From CAYZQH01 sp050300015 (GTDB lineage: Bacteria > Pseudomonadota > Gammaproteobacteria > Pseudomonadales > Cellvibrionaceae): a DNA stretch of 64,000 nt. Position numbers and translations under genes: made by a program. Positions 17,625 through 27,336 of this stretch are shown in pieces. Every line of letters starts with the position of its first letter. Position 1 is the stretch's first letter. The stretch is from the NCBI GenBank assembly GCA_050300015.1, contig JBNKWZ010000008.1:124001-188000 (forward strand), given 5' to 3'. Below the pieces are notes generated by a model that saw only the letters and a program-made list of their open reading frames with translations, did not search any database and was not told the DNA's origin.

Positions 17625-18095
17625 GTGAACATAACCGCAACGTTAATCGGTCAGTCCATTACTTTTATCGTGTTTGTTTTGTTCTGCATGAAGTTCGTTT
17701 GGCCTGCTCTGCTCGGTGTGATGCAAGAGCGTGAAAAACGAATCGCAGATGGCCTTCAAGCGGCAGAACGCGCAGATAAAGATCTCGAACTGGCCCAGCA
17801 AAAAGCCTCTGATAAATTGCGCGAAGCAAAAGAGCAAGCGAACGAGATACTCGAGCAAGCCAAACGCCGCGCAAATCAGGTGGTTGAGCAAGCCAGCGAG
17901 CAAGCCAAAGAAGAAGCCTTGCGCATTAAGTCTCAGGCAGAGGCAGAGATTTCTCGCGAGATCACCGCGGCAAGAGAGTCCTTACGTGCAGAAGTGGCGA
18001 CACTGGCGCTGGCGGGAGCTGAAAAAGTTTTGGCCGAATCTATTGATGCGAACAAACATGCGGCGATGCTGAACAAGCTATCGGCGCAGTTGTAA
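17625..18095 (+). CDS. atpF: ATP synthase Fo subunit b
   Basis: This is the peripheral stalk subunit: a single N-terminal membrane helix (about residues 5-27) followed by a long Ala/Glu/Lys/Gln-rich coiled coil that reaches F1. The motif FVWPALLGVMQEREKRIADGL is typical of the proteobacterial subunit. It has 156 residues and a GTG start at 17625. It lies between atpE and atpH, 12 bases before the latter. Confidence 0.97.
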   Translation: MNITATLIGQSITFIVFVLFCMKFVWPALLGVMQEREKRIADGLQAAERADKDLELAQQKASDKLREAKEQANEILEQAKRRANQVVEQASEQAKEEALRIKSQAEAEISREITAARESLRAEVATLALAGAEKVLAESIDANKHAAMLNKLSAQL

Positions 18096-18107
18096 GCGGA
18101 GGAACCC

Positions 18108-18644
18108 ATGGCCGAATTAACGACCCCGGCACGGCCCTATGCGAAAGCGGCATTTGAAGTTGCCAAGGAAGGAGGCGCGCTGGATGCGTGGGCAAAACAT
18201 TTAGCGATTGTTGAAGCGGTCATTCTCGATGAGAAGATTCAACAGCTTTTAGATTCTCCAGCTTTGACCGCAACACAAAAAAGCGACGCGTTAATGGGTG
18301 TTCTTGGAGACACCGTTGATAAACCTTTTTCGAACTTTTTATCGACACTGGCCTTGAACAAGCGCTTGGCATTGATTCCGACGATAAAACAAATGTTTCT
18401 CGCGTTAAAAGCACAACAAGAAAAAACCATTGAAGTCGACATTGTTTCTGCTTATGAATTGTCAGCCGAGACCACTGATACGCTTACTAAGGCGTTGAAG
18501 GCGAAGCTAGACAGAGAAGTGAGCATGAAGGCTTCTGTGGATATTAGTTTGATAGGTGGGGCGTTAATTCGCGCCGGTGATACAGTCATAGATGGTTCGG
18601 TCAAGGGGCGATTAGCCAAACTTGCCGAAGCCATGAACTCCTAA
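18108..18644 (+). CDS. atpH: ATP synthase F1 subunit delta
   Basis: Delta links the top of the F1 hexamer to the b-dimer stalk. It has 178 residues with the family start TPARPYAKAAFEVAKE and the C-terminal VDISLIGGALIRAGDTVIDGS signature. Start ATG 18108 is preceded by GGAGG. Normal operon position before atpA. Confidence 0.97.
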   Translation: MAELTTPARPYAKAAFEVAKEGGALDAWAKHLAIVEAVILDEKIQQLLDSPALTATQKSDALMGVLGDTVDKPFSNFLSTLALNKRLALIPTIKQMFLALKAQQEKTIEVDIVSAYELSAETTDTLTKALKAKLDREVSMKASVDISLIGGALIRAGDTVIDGSVKGRLAKLAEAMNS

Positions 18645-18667
18645 TCGATAGGATTGAGGATTTAAGC

Positions 18668-20212
18668 ATGCAGCAGCTGAACCCTTCTGAAATCAGTGAA
18701 ATTATCAAGCAGCGAATAGAAAAACTAGACGTTGCGGTTGAAGCGAAAAATGAAGGCACCGTTGTTTCCGTAACAGACGGTATTATTCGCATCCACGGGC
18801 TTGCCGATGTTATGTACGGCGAGATGATTGAATTTGAAGGGGGTGTTTACGGCATCGCCCTCAACCTTGAGCGCGACTCAGTGGGTGCTGTGATCCTTGG
18901 TGACTACAAGGGTGTGGCCGAAGGTCAGACATGCAAATGTACCGGTCGTATCTTAGAAGTGCCCGTGGGTGAAGAACTGTTGGGCCGAGTAGTGGATGCA
19001 TTGGGGAATGCCATTGATGGCAAGGGCCCTATTAATGCTAAGGCTACCGATGCAGTTGAAAAAATTGCACCAGGTGTTATTGCTCGCCAATCGGTGGATC
19101 AACCTGTGCAAATTGGCCTTAAAGCGATTGATGCCATGGTACCCATTGGGCGTGGCCAGCGTGAGTTGATTATTGGTGACCGTCAAACAGGTAAAACCGC
19201 GGTGGCGGTGGATGCGATCATCAACCAAAAAGGCACGGGTGTTAAATGTGTTTATGTGGCCGTGGGCCAAAAAGCCTCTTCGATTGCGTCGGTTGTGCGT
19301 AAATTGGAAGAGCACGGCGCCATGGATCACACCATTGTTGTAGCCGCCTCTGCGTCCGACCCTGCTGCTATGCAATTTTTGGCACCCTTCGGGGGTTGTA
19401 CCATGGGTGAGTACTTCCGGGACCGTGGCGAAGACGCGCTTATTATTTATGATGATTTAACCAAACAAGCATGGGCTTACCGTCAAATCTCCTTGTTGCT
19501 GCGTCGCCCACCCGGCCGTGAAGCTTATCCGGGTGATGTTTTCTATTTACATTCTCGTTTGTTGGAGCGTGCTGCTCGTGTTAACGCAACTTATGTTGAG
19601 CAATTGACCAAAGGTGCGGTTAAGGGCAAAACCGGTTCGTTAACCGCATTGCCGATTATTGAGACACAAGCGGGCGATGTATCGGCTTTTGTACCTACCA
19701 ACGTGATTTCGATTACTGATGGTCAGATCTTCTTAGAAAGTAGTTTGTTTAACTCCGGTATTCGCCCGGCCATGAACGCTGGTATTTCAGTATCGCGTGT
19801 GGGTGGGGCTGCGCAAACCAAAGTGATTAAGAAATTGTCGGGTGGTATTCGTACAGCACTGGCTCAATACCGCGAGCTGGCAGCGTTCTCGCAATTTGCC
19901 TCTGATTTGGATGAAGCAACCAAAGCGCAATTGGAACACGGTCAACGCGTAACAGAATTGATGAAGCAAAAGCAATTCGCACCATTGTCCATTGCTGAAA
20001 TGGCGGTTGTACTTTACGCGGCGAACGAAGGCTACTTAAAAGATGTTCCGGTTGAGAAAATTGGTGATTTCGAAGAGTCGTTGCTCGCTTACATGCACAG
20101 TGAGAATGGTGAGCTGATGAATACCATTGTAAGCACAGGCAACTTCAACGACGACATTGCACAAGGCATTAAAACGGCGTTGGACAAATTTAAATCCACG
20201 CAAACTTGGTAA
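18668..20212 (+). CDS. atpA: ATP synthase F1 subunit alpha
   Basis: This is the non-catalytic nucleotide-binding subunit of the F1 hexamer. P-loop GDRQTGKT is at about residues 168-175, and the arginine-finger region with PAMNAGISVSRVGGAAQ is present. It has 514 residues, usual for proteobacteria, and starts MQQLNPSEISEIIKQRIEKL. Co-transcribed in the atp operon. Confidence 0.99.
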   Translation: MQQLNPSEISEIIKQRIEKLDVAVEAKNEGTVVSVTDGIIRIHGLADVMYGEMIEFEGGVYGIALNLERDSVGAVILGDYKGVAEGQTCKCTGRILEVPVGEELLGRVVDALGNAIDGKGPINAKATDAVEKIAPGVIARQSVDQPVQIGLKAIDAMVPIGRGQRELIIGDRQTGKTAVAVDAIINQKGTGVKCVYVAVGQKASSIASVVRKLEEHGAMDHTIVVAASASDPAAMQFLAPFGGCTMGEYFRDRGEDALIIYDDLTKQAWAYRQISLLLRRPPGREAYPGDVFYLHSRLLERAARVNATYVEQLTKGAVKGKTGSLTALPIIETQAGDVSAFVPTNVISITDGQIFLESSLFNSGIRPAMNAGISVSRVGGAAQTKVIKKLSGGIRTALAQYRELAAFSQFASDLDEATKAQLEHGQRVTELMKQKQFAPLSIAEMAVVLYAANEGYLKDVPVEKIGDFEESLLAYMHSENGELMNTIVSTGNFNDDIAQGIKTALDKFKSTQTW

Positions 20213-20258
20213 CCCCTTTTTTGTTACGGCTTAACGTCGTTAATTAAGAGCATTTAAA

Positions 20259-21119
20259 ATGGCAAGCGGAAAAGAGATACGTTCCCAAATTGGGAGTATT
20301 AAAAATACGCAGAAAATTACCAGCGCGATGGAAATGGTCGCGGCCAGTAAAATGCGCCGTGCTCAAAATCGCATGGAAAAGGGTAAGCCCTACGCTGACC
20401 GTATCCGTACGGTTGTGGGGCATTTGGCCCACGCAAATCCCGAATACAAGCATGCCTATTTGGAAGATCGAGAAGTTAAACGAATCGGCATTATTGTGGT
20501 GTCTACCGATCGCGGTTTATGTGGTGGTTTGAACGTCAATGTATTTAAAAAGGCCATTGGCGTTTCTCGAGAGTGGTCAGAGCAAAATGTTCAGACGGAT
20601 TTATGCTTGTTGGGGGCCAAAGCGGCTGCGTTTTTTAAGAGCATTGGTGGCAATGTTGTGGCCTCAGCACGAGATTTGGGTGAAGAGCCTTCGTTAACGC
20701 AACTGATCGGCAGTATTAAAGTGATGCTAGATGCCTTTACCGAAGGCAAGATCGATAAGCTTTATTTGGTGGCTAATGAATTCGTCAACACGATGACGCA
20801 AAAGCCTTTTGCCCACCAGCTGTTACCCATTAAGCCGGATGAAGATTTGCAGGTTAAGCACTCGTGGGATTATATCTATGAGCCTGATGCGCGCGAATTA
20901 TTGGATGGCTTATTGGTGCGTTATATCGAGTCGCAAGTGTACCAAGGGTTGGTGGAAAACGGCGCTTGCGAACAATCCGCGCGAATGATCGCTATGAAAA
21001 ATGCCACAGACAATGCCGGCAACCTGATTGATGATTTGCAATTGGTTTATAACAAGGCGCGGCAAGCGGCGATTACACAAGAGTTGTCTGAAATTGTAAG
21101 CGGTGCGGCAGCAGTCTAG
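20259..21119 (+). CDS. atpG: ATP synthase F1 subunit gamma
   Basis: Gamma is the central rotor shaft. The N-terminal helix has GKEIRSQIGSIKNTQKITSA, and the C-terminal helix has the conserved MKNATDNAGNLIDDLQLVYN and ARQAAITQELSEIVSGAAA. It has 286 residues. It lies 46 bases after atpA and 63 before atpD. Confidence 0.98.
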   Translation: MASGKEIRSQIGSIKNTQKITSAMEMVAASKMRRAQNRMEKGKPYADRIRTVVGHLAHANPEYKHAYLEDREVKRIGIIVVSTDRGLCGGLNVNVFKKAIGVSREWSEQNVQTDLCLLGAKAAAFFKSIGGNVVASARDLGEEPSLTQLIGSIKVMLDAFTEGKIDKLYLVANEFVNTMTQKPFAHQLLPIKPDEDLQVKHSWDYIYEPDARELLDGLLVRYIESQVYQGLVENGACEQSARMIAMKNATDNAGNLIDDLQLVYNKARQAAITQELSEIVSGAAAV

Positions 21120-21182
21120 CGTAGAGGCGAGCACCCATACCGGTTTTTTATTAATTATTCAGTTTAGTCAGAGGATCATCCA

Positions 21183-22583
21183 ATGAGTAGCGGACGTATC
21201 GTGCAAATTATTGGTGCGGTAATCGATGTGGAATTTCCACGAGATTCCGTACCAAAAGTTTACGACGCATTAATGGTCACCCAACAAGGTTTGACCTTAG
21301 AAGTGCAACAACAGCTTGGCGACGGCGTCGTACGAGCCATTGCCATGGGATCTTCTGAAGGTCTAAGTCGTGGGTTAGAGGTGTCTAACACCAATGCACC
21401 AGTATCGGTTCCTGTGGGGACAGAAACACTGGGTCGCATTATGGATGTCTTGGGCAACCCCATCGATGAAAAAGGCCCCATTGGAGAAAAAGAGCGTGCT
21501 GCCATTCACCGCGCGGCACCTGCTTATGATGAGTTGGCCGCCTCTGAAGAGTTATTGGAAACCGGCATTAAAGTGATCGATTTGGTTTGCCCCTTTGCGA
21601 AGGGCGGTAAAGTCGGTTTGTTCGGTGGTGCCGGTGTAGGTAAAACTGTAAATATGATGGAGCTCATTAACAATATTGCCACCGAACACTCAGGTTTATC
21701 TGTGTTCGCGGGTGTGGGTGAGCGTACACGTGAAGGCAACGACTTCTATTTTGAGATGCAAGAAGCCGGCGTTGTTAATGTGGACAAATTTGATGAGTCT
21801 AAAGTGGCCATGGTTTACGGTCAGATGAACGAGCCACCAGGAAACCGTTTACGTGTGGCCCTCACGGGTTTGACCATGGCGGAAAAATTCCGTGACGAGG
21901 GCAAAGATGTTCTGTTGTTCGTGGATAATATCTATCGCTACACCCTAGCGGGGACTGAGGTCTCGGCATTGTTGGGCCGTATGCCCTCTGCTGTGGGTTA
22001 TCAGCCAACCTTGGCCGAAGAGATGGGCGTATTGCAAGAACGTATTACTTCTACCAAGCAAGGTTCAATTACTTCTATCCAGGCGGTTTACGTACCGGCG
22101 GATGACTTAACGGACCCCTCTCCAGCGACCACCTTTGCGCATTTGGACTCCACCGTTGTATTGTCACGTGACATTGCCGCGAAAGGTATCTACCCCGCCA
22201 TTGATCCATTGGATTCAAGCTCACGTCAGTTGGACCCCTTGATTATTGGTCAAGAGCATTACGAAGTGGCGCGTGGCGTGCAGTCTGTATTGCAACGCTA
22301 TAAAGAGTTGAAAGACATTATTGCGATTTTGGGTATGGATGAATTGTCAGAAGACGACAAGTCAACGGTATACCGTGCACGTAAAATCGAGCGCTTCTTA
22401 TCTCAACCTTTCCACGTGGCCGAAGTCTTTACCGGCTCACCTGGTAAGTATGTTTCATTGAAAGACACCATCGCGGGCTTTAAAGGTTTGTTGGCAGGTG
22501 ACTACGATGATCTTCCAGAGCAGGCTTTCTATATGGTGGGTTCCATTGATGAAGCCATTGAAAAAGCTAAGAAGTATCAATAG
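21183..22583 (+). CDS. atpD: ATP synthase F1 subunit beta
   Basis: This is the catalytic subunit. P-loop GGAGVGKT is at about residues 148-155. The catalytic glutamate segment GERTREGNDF, the DELSEDDK loop and RFLSQPFHVAEVFTGSPGKY are all present. It has 466 residues with no odd features. A ribosome binding site AGAGGATC precedes ATG 21183. Confidence 0.99.
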   Translation: MSSGRIVQIIGAVIDVEFPRDSVPKVYDALMVTQQGLTLEVQQQLGDGVVRAIAMGSSEGLSRGLEVSNTNAPVSVPVGTETLGRIMDVLGNPIDEKGPIGEKERAAIHRAAPAYDELAASEELLETGIKVIDLVCPFAKGGKVGLFGGAGVGKTVNMMELINNIATEHSGLSVFAGVGERTREGNDFYFEMQEAGVVNVDKFDESKVAMVYGQMNEPPGNRLRVALTGLTMAEKFRDEGKDVLLFVDNIYRYTLAGTEVSALLGRMPSAVGYQPTLAEEMGVLQERITSTKQGSITSIQAVYVPADDLTDPSPATTFAHLDSTVVLSRDIAAKGIYPAIDPLDSSSRQLDPLIIGQEHYEVARGVQSVLQRYKELKDIIAILGMDELSEDDKSTVYRARKIERFLSQPFHVAEVFTGSPGKYVSLKDTIAGFKGLLAGDYDDLPEQAFYMVGSIDEAIEKAKKYQ

Positions 22584-22613
22584 CCGTTAGCTTAAGCTTA
22601 ACAAGGGGTTCTT

Positions 22614-23039
22614 ATGGCAATGACCTTTCATTGCGACATTGTAAGTGCAGAAGATGAAATCTTCTCCGGCCTTGTGGAGTTGCTTGTGGCAGCAGGCACT
22701 GAGGGTGACGTGGGTATTACCTATGGCCACGCACCTTTATTAACAAGTTTGCGCCCAGGGCCGATTCGAGTGAAACGTCAAGGTGGCGACGAAGAGGTTT
22801 ATTATATTTCCAGTGGTTTTTTGGAAGTTCAACCTAACTCGGTCACAGTCTTGGCGGATACAGCTCTACGCGCGGGCGATATGGATGAGGCTGCCGCACT
22901 TGAGGCGAAAAAGCAGGCCGAGGCCGCATTGAGTAATCAAAGCAGTGAATTGGATTATTCGCGCGCTGCGATTCAGCTGGCCGAAGCCGCTGCACAACTT
23001 CGTACATTACAAGCCGTTCGTAAAAACTTGGGCAAATAA
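22614..23039 (+). CDS. atpC: ATP synthase F1 subunit epsilon
   Basis: Epsilon couples rotation to the c-ring and can inhibit ATPase activity. It has an N-terminal beta-sandwich (GDVGITYGHAPLLTSLRPGP) and a C-terminal helical pair (about residues 90-141). It is the last gene of the operon. A repeat element and then a strong intrinsic terminator follow. Confidence 0.98.
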   Translation: MAMTFHCDIVSAEDEIFSGLVELLVAAGTEGDVGITYGHAPLLTSLRPGPIRVKRQGGDEEVYYISSGFLEVQPNSVTVLADTALRAGDMDEAAALEAKKQAEAALSNQSSELDYSRAAIQLAEAAAQLRTLQAVRKNLGK

Positions 23040-23060
23040 AGTCGCTTCAATACAATTTAA

Positions 23061-23154
23061 CTATTAACCCGGCAATTAAATACATCTCCTATCTATTTAA
23101 TTGCGGCATGTCCTTGTGCCGCATTAACCTGAGATAAAAGGTTGCCGAGTTAAT
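23061..23154. repeat. Interspersed palindromic repeat, copy A (atpC-glmU)
   Basis: The left end is CTATTAACCCGGCA and the right end TGCCGAGTTAAT. It has a hairpin with a 13-base stem (12 pairing) and loop CTCCT (23075-23105; AGGAG on the minus strand). It also has the family core GCGGCATGTCCTTGTGCCGC (23103-23122) followed by ATTAACCTGAGATAAAAG. It lies in the 3' region of the atp operon, 20 bases before the terminator. Confidence 0.8.
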
Positions 23155-23173
23155 GTTCGTGTTCGGGTAAATC

Positions 23174-23199
23174 AAAAGGTGGCTTAGGCCACCTTTTTT
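23174..23199 (+). terminator. Intrinsic terminator of the atp operon
   Basis: A ten-base stem AAAAGGTGGC/GCCACCTTTT with loop TTAG is followed by further T residues. It sits 135 bases after atpC and 58 before the glmU start. Confidence 0.85.
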
Positions 23200-23257
23200 G
23201 TGTGCGTTTGCGCTAAACCAACCCAATGAACATCGCTTGGTAATACAGGACATCAAA

Positions 23258-24616
23258 ATGTTTCAAGCTTATATTTTGGCGGCCGGAAAAGGCACGCGAA
23301 TGAAATCGAACCTACCCAAGGTTTTGCATCCTATTGCGGGTAAGCCCATGGTAATGCACGTGATAGACGCCTGTAAGGTACTGTCACCCAGCCAAATAAC
23401 TCTGGTTGTTGGTCATGGCGCGGAACACGTTCGTGCAAGACTGGGTGATCAAACGCTTGAGTACGTTGAACAAGAAACACAAAAAGGTACGGGGCACGCG
23501 GTACAAATGGGTTTGTCCGGTTTTTCTCCCGAGCAGACCGTGCTGATTTTATACGGTGATGTGCCATTGATTGCCACCGAGACCTTGTCTGAAATGTTGA
23601 ATTTGGTCGATGCCAATAGCATGGGGCTGCTCACGGTAGTACTTGATGATCCTACCGGCTACGGTCGTATTGTGCGAGATGAGCAAGGTGCCGTCACTCA
23701 AATTGTTGAGCACAAAGATGCCGATGCAACAACCCTGGCCATTCAAGAGGTGAACACCGGGATTATGGCCGTTAAGGGTGCTCACCTATTAAAGTGGTTG
23801 CCGTGCTTGAACAACAACAATGCCCAGGGCGAGTACTACTTAACAGACATTATTGCCATGGCCCATGCAGAGGGTGTGACCATCAATAGCTGTCACCCAG
23901 GCGCGGTGTTTGAAGTGATGGGTGTGAATGATCACCAGCAACAGGCGCTATTAGAGCGAATCGCTCAATCTCAAATTGCGAAGACTTTAATGGCCGAAGG
24001 CCTCACGCTAATGGATCCCGCCCGTTTTGATTGTCGGGGACAACTGAGCGTGGGTAGAGATTGTGTGGTGGACGTGAACTGCATTTTTGAAGGTCAGGTC
24101 ACGCTTGGGGATGGCGTTGTGGTGGGCGCCAACTGCATCATCAAAAACAGCGTTATTGAAAGTGGTGCAATTCTCTCACCCAATAGCATTGTCGAAAATG
24201 CCACCGTAGGGCCGAATTGCCAGGTGGGGCCCTACGCGCGGTTGCGCCCAGGTAGCGTCATGCACAGTAATGCCAAAGTGGGCAATTTTGTGGAAGTGAA
24301 AAAGTCCACCATCGGTCAGGGCAGCAAGGTGAATCATCTCAGTTACATTGGTGATGCGGTACTGGGTGATAACGTGAACATCGGAGCCGGAACCATAACC
24401 TGTAACTACGACGGCGTGAATAAGCATCAAACCCATATTGCCAACCATGTGTTTGTGGGGTCGAATTCAGCATTGGTCGCGCCAGTGAGTATTGGAACAT
24501 CCGCTACTATTGCAGCGGGCTCCACTGTTACGGGGGATGTAAAAGACCACCAATTGGCCGTGGCGCGCATGCGCCAAAAAAATCTAGACGGTTGGCAACG
24601 ACCTTCCAAAAAATAA
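23258..24616 (+). CDS. glmU: Bifunctional N-acetylglucosamine-1-phosphate uridyltransferase / glucosamine-1-phosphate acetyltransferase
   Basis: GlmU makes UDP-GlcNAc for peptidoglycan and LPS. The N-terminal pyrophosphorylase has LAAGKGTRMKSNLPKV, and the C-terminal half (from about residue 250) is a left-handed beta-helix acyltransferase with hexapeptide repeats and GAGTITCNYDGVNKHQT. I placed the start at ATG 23258, with AGGA upstream, giving 452 residues (E. coli 456). The longer frame to 23198 begins inside the terminator. It belongs with glmS downstream. Confidence 0.97.
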   Translation: MFQAYILAAGKGTRMKSNLPKVLHPIAGKPMVMHVIDACKVLSPSQITLVVGHGAEHVRARLGDQTLEYVEQETQKGTGHAVQMGLSGFSPEQTVLILYGDVPLIATETLSEMLNLVDANSMGLLTVVLDDPTGYGRIVRDEQGAVTQIVEHKDADATTLAIQEVNTGIMAVKGAHLLKWLPCLNNNNAQGEYYLTDIIAMAHAEGVTINSCHPGAVFEVMGVNDHQQQALLERIAQSQIAKTLMAEGLTLMDPARFDCRGQLSVGRDCVVDVNCIFEGQVTLGDGVVVGANCIIKNSVIESGAILSPNSIVENATVGPNCQVGPYARLRPGSVMHSNAKVGNFVEVKKSTIGQGSKVNHLSYIGDAVLGDNVNIGAGTITCNYDGVNKHQTHIANHVFVGSNSALVAPVSIGTSATIAAGSTVTGDVKDHQLAVARMRQKNLDGWQRPSKK

Positions 24617-24697
24617 ATTAATATTTTAAAACGAAAGTTAATTGGGCTATCATCTTACATTAATACTAGTGCTTAGGCTGAAAAGCCTCAGGATATC

Positions 24698-25468
24698 ATG
24701 AATATTTCTGAAAGAAAGGCCAAAATAAGCGAATTTTTGCTGAAGTACGGCGAAGTTCGAGTGGATTATCTTTCGAAAGAGCTTTCCACTTCGGAGGTTA
24801 CGATTCGAAAGGACTTAGCCGATCTTGAAGCCCAAGGTGCCTTGATTCGTCGTTTTGGAGGGGCTGTTTTACCCAGCCATTCAGCCTTGTCCTCGCCAGT
24901 AACACCTAAGATTACACGCTTAAAGCAGGCCATTGCCCAGCACGCGGCTGCCCTGGTGGTACCAGGTAGTCGGCTGGTGATCGATAGTGGCAGTACCGCC
25001 AGCGCTTTGGTGCCCTATTTGCGTGAAATCCCACAGCTGGTAGTGATGACCAATTCCTTAGAGACCGCCGAAACCCTGATCCACATGCCCAATGACATTA
25101 CCGTGTTAATGCCCGGCGGGACTTGGGATAGGCGTTCCGAAGCCTTTCAAGGCCACTTGGCCGAAAAAATGTTGGCATTTTATGACTTCGACTGGGCTTT
25201 TATCGGTGCGGATGGACTGGACCTCGCACGGGGAACCACCACTTTTAATGAGTTCACAGGGTTGAGTCGTGCCATGGCAAAAGCGGCCAAATCCGTAGTG
25301 GTATTGGCCGAGTCGGTCAAAGTGGGCCGTAGGATGCCTAACTTGGAGCTCGCATGGGACCAAATTGACCACTTGATTACCGATCGCGGTTTGGATGATC
25401 AAGACGAACAGCAATTAATGGCTGCCGGCGTTCGTGTGACGCGGGCCATGCCACCGATCAACGATTAG
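24698..25468 (+). CDS. DeoR/GlpR-family transcriptional regulator between glmU and glmS
   Basis: This 256-residue protein has an N-terminal DeoR winged helix-turn-helix (residues 1-57; STSEVTIRKDLADLEAQG then RRFGGAV). Its C-terminal sensor domain is of the sugar-phosphate-isomerase-like fold (IDSGSTASALVPYL, VMTNSLETAETL, FIGADGLDLARG). Such regulators usually sense sugar phosphates. Its position between glmU and glmS, 32 bases before glmS, suggests it senses an amino-sugar phosphate and controls glmS. That is inference. AACGAAAGTTAATT about 66 bases upstream is a possible operator. Confidence 0.92.
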   Translation: MNISERKAKISEFLLKYGEVRVDYLSKELSTSEVTIRKDLADLEAQGALIRRFGGAVLPSHSALSSPVTPKITRLKQAIAQHAAALVVPGSRLVIDSGSTASALVPYLREIPQLVVMTNSLETAETLIHMPNDITVLMPGGTWDRRSEAFQGHLAEKMLAFYDFDWAFIGADGLDLARGTTTFNEFTGLSRAMAKAAKSVVVLAESVKVGRRMPNLELAWDQIDHLITDRGLDDQDEQQLMAAGVRVTRAMPPIND

Positions 25469-25500
25469 CAAGATAGAGAAATGAAAAATAGGAGACGCCC

Positions 25501-27333
25501 ATGTGTGGCATAGTCGGAGCGGTTGCCCAACGAGATGTGGGCGAGATACTGTTAGAAGGTTTACGTCGGTTGGAGTACCGTGGGTATGATTCTGCGGGGC
25601 TTGCCATTCTCTGTGAGGGAACGGGATTACGCCGTTTGCGTACCCTGGGTAAAGTCCAAGTACTGACCGACGCTTACACCGAGCAACGGCTTACCGGCGG
25701 CACGGGCATTGCCCATACGCGCTGGGCCACCCATGGTGCACCAAGCGAAATCAACGCGCATCCACACGTATCCAATGATCGTGTGGCGGTGGTGCACAAT
25801 GGCATTATCGAAAACCACGAGGCGCTTAAACGCCGCTTAGAAGAAGCAGGTTACCCCTTTACTTCGCAGACCGATACGGAAGTGATTGCACACTTGATGG
25901 ATCTTTACTTAAAGCAAACGGACAGTTTGCTCAGTGCTTTACATAAAACCGTAACGGAATTGCAGGGCGCTTTTGGTGCTGTGGTTGTCGATGGTGAAGA
26001 CCCCGCCAAAATGGTAGTGGCGCGTTCGGGCAGCCCATTGGTAATTGGCCTTGGCATTGGTGAAAATTTTGTGGCCTCTGATCAATTGGCGTTGTTGCCA
26101 GTGACGCGTCGGTTTATTTTTCTAGAAGAAGGCGACACCGCTGAGATTACCCGCCACAGTATTCAAATTTTTGATGCGCAACAGCAACCTGTTGAACGCG
26201 AAATTCATGAATCCAATGAGTGTTACGACGCGGGTGATAAGGGCCAGCATCGCCACCACATGATCAAAGAGATTCACGAACAGCCCCTGTGTGTAAGCAA
26301 TGCTCTAGAAGGTCGGCTAAACGACAAAACCGTATTGGACGAAACCTTTGGCAATGGCGCCACCGAGCTTTTTCAAAAAGTACAACATATCCAAATCGTC
26401 GCCTGCGGTACCAGTTTTCATGCAGGTACAGTGGCGCGCTATTGGTTGGAGGAATATGCCGGTGTCAGTTGCAGTGTGGAGATCGCCTCTGAGTTTCGCT
26501 ACCGAAAATCCTTTATTCAACCCAATAGCCTACTGGTGAGCATTTCTCAGTCCGGTGAAACTGCCGATACTTTGGCTGCGTTGCGCTTAGCCAAAACTTT
26601 GGGTTATTTGGGTAGCCTCACCATTTGTAATGTGGCGGGGTCTTCTTTGGTGCGTGAGTCCGACTTGGCTTTTATGACGCGTGCCGGCACTGAAGTGGGC
26701 GTTGCTTCTACCAAAGCGTTTACCACGCAATTGGTAGGGCTTGCCATGCTGGTTATGGCGCTAGGTAAACACAAAAGCTTAAGTGACGCCCAGCAACAGA
26801 GTATGACAGACGCGCTCAAACAACTCCCTGGTAAACTCGAAGGCACACTGGCCCTAGATCAAAGTATTGAGGCCCTGGCAGAAGAATTTGCCGACAAACA
26901 TCACGCGTTGTTCTTAGGTCGTGGCGATCAGTATCCCATTGCCATGGAAGGCGCATTAAAACTCAAAGAAATTTCCTATATTCATGCAGAGGCCTATGCC
27001 GCGGGTGAGCTTAAGCATGGCCCTTTGGCCCTGATTGATGCGGAAATGCCCATCATCGTGGTGGCGCCTAATAATGAGTTGTTAGAAAAATTAAAATCCA
27101 ATGTGGAAGAAGTGCGCGCGCGCGGTGGCGTCTTGTATGTGTTTGCCGATGAAAACGCACATTTTAAAAGTGACGACACCATGCGTGTGATCAATGTACC
27201 GCATATCGATCCTTGGCTTGCCCCCATTTTGTATACTTTGCCTTTACAGTTGTTGAGCTACTACGTGGCCATTATTAAAGGAACTGATGTGGATCAACCA
27301 CGCAATCTTGCCAAGTCTGTTACGGTGGAATAA
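25501..27333 (+). CDS. glmS: Glutamine-fructose-6-phosphate aminotransferase (isomerizing)
   Basis: GlmS forms glucosamine-6-phosphate from fructose-6-phosphate and glutamine, the first step of UDP-GlcNAc synthesis. Cys2 of MCGIVGAV is the N-terminal nucleophile of the glutaminase domain (1-240). Two SIS isomerase domains follow (SQSGETADTLAALR and the EGALKLKEISYIHAEAYAAGE region), and the C-terminus NLAKSVTVE is typical. It has 610 residues. AGGAG lies eight bases before ATG 25501. I see no glmS ribozyme, as expected in a Gram-negative. Confidence 0.99.
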   Translation: MCGIVGAVAQRDVGEILLEGLRRLEYRGYDSAGLAILCEGTGLRRLRTLGKVQVLTDAYTEQRLTGGTGIAHTRWATHGAPSEINAHPHVSNDRVAVVHNGIIENHEALKRRLEEAGYPFTSQTDTEVIAHLMDLYLKQTDSLLSALHKTVTELQGAFGAVVVDGEDPAKMVVARSGSPLVIGLGIGENFVASDQLALLPVTRRFIFLEEGDTAEITRHSIQIFDAQQQPVEREIHESNECYDAGDKGQHRHHMIKEIHEQPLCVSNALEGRLNDKTVLDETFGNGATELFQKVQHIQIVACGTSFHAGTVARYWLEEYAGVSCSVEIASEFRYRKSFIQPNSLLVSISQSGETADTLAALRLAKTLGYLGSLTICNVAGSSLVRESDLAFMTRAGTEVGVASTKAFTTQLVGLAMLVMALGKHKSLSDAQQQSMTDALKQLPGKLEGTLALDQSIEALAEEFADKHHALFLGRGDQYPIAMEGALKLKEISYIHAEAYAAGELKHGPLALIDAEMPIIVVAPNNELLEKLKSNVEEVRARGGVLYVFADENAHFKSDDTMRVINVPHIDPWLAPILYTLPLQLLSYYVAIIKGTDVDQPRNLAKSVTVE

Positions 27334-27336
27334 GCC

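Noticed and set aside
22394..22412. TTCCACGTGG resembling the parS core
   Set aside because: Only 11 of 16 consensus positions fit, and it encodes the conserved PFHVAEVF of AtpD.
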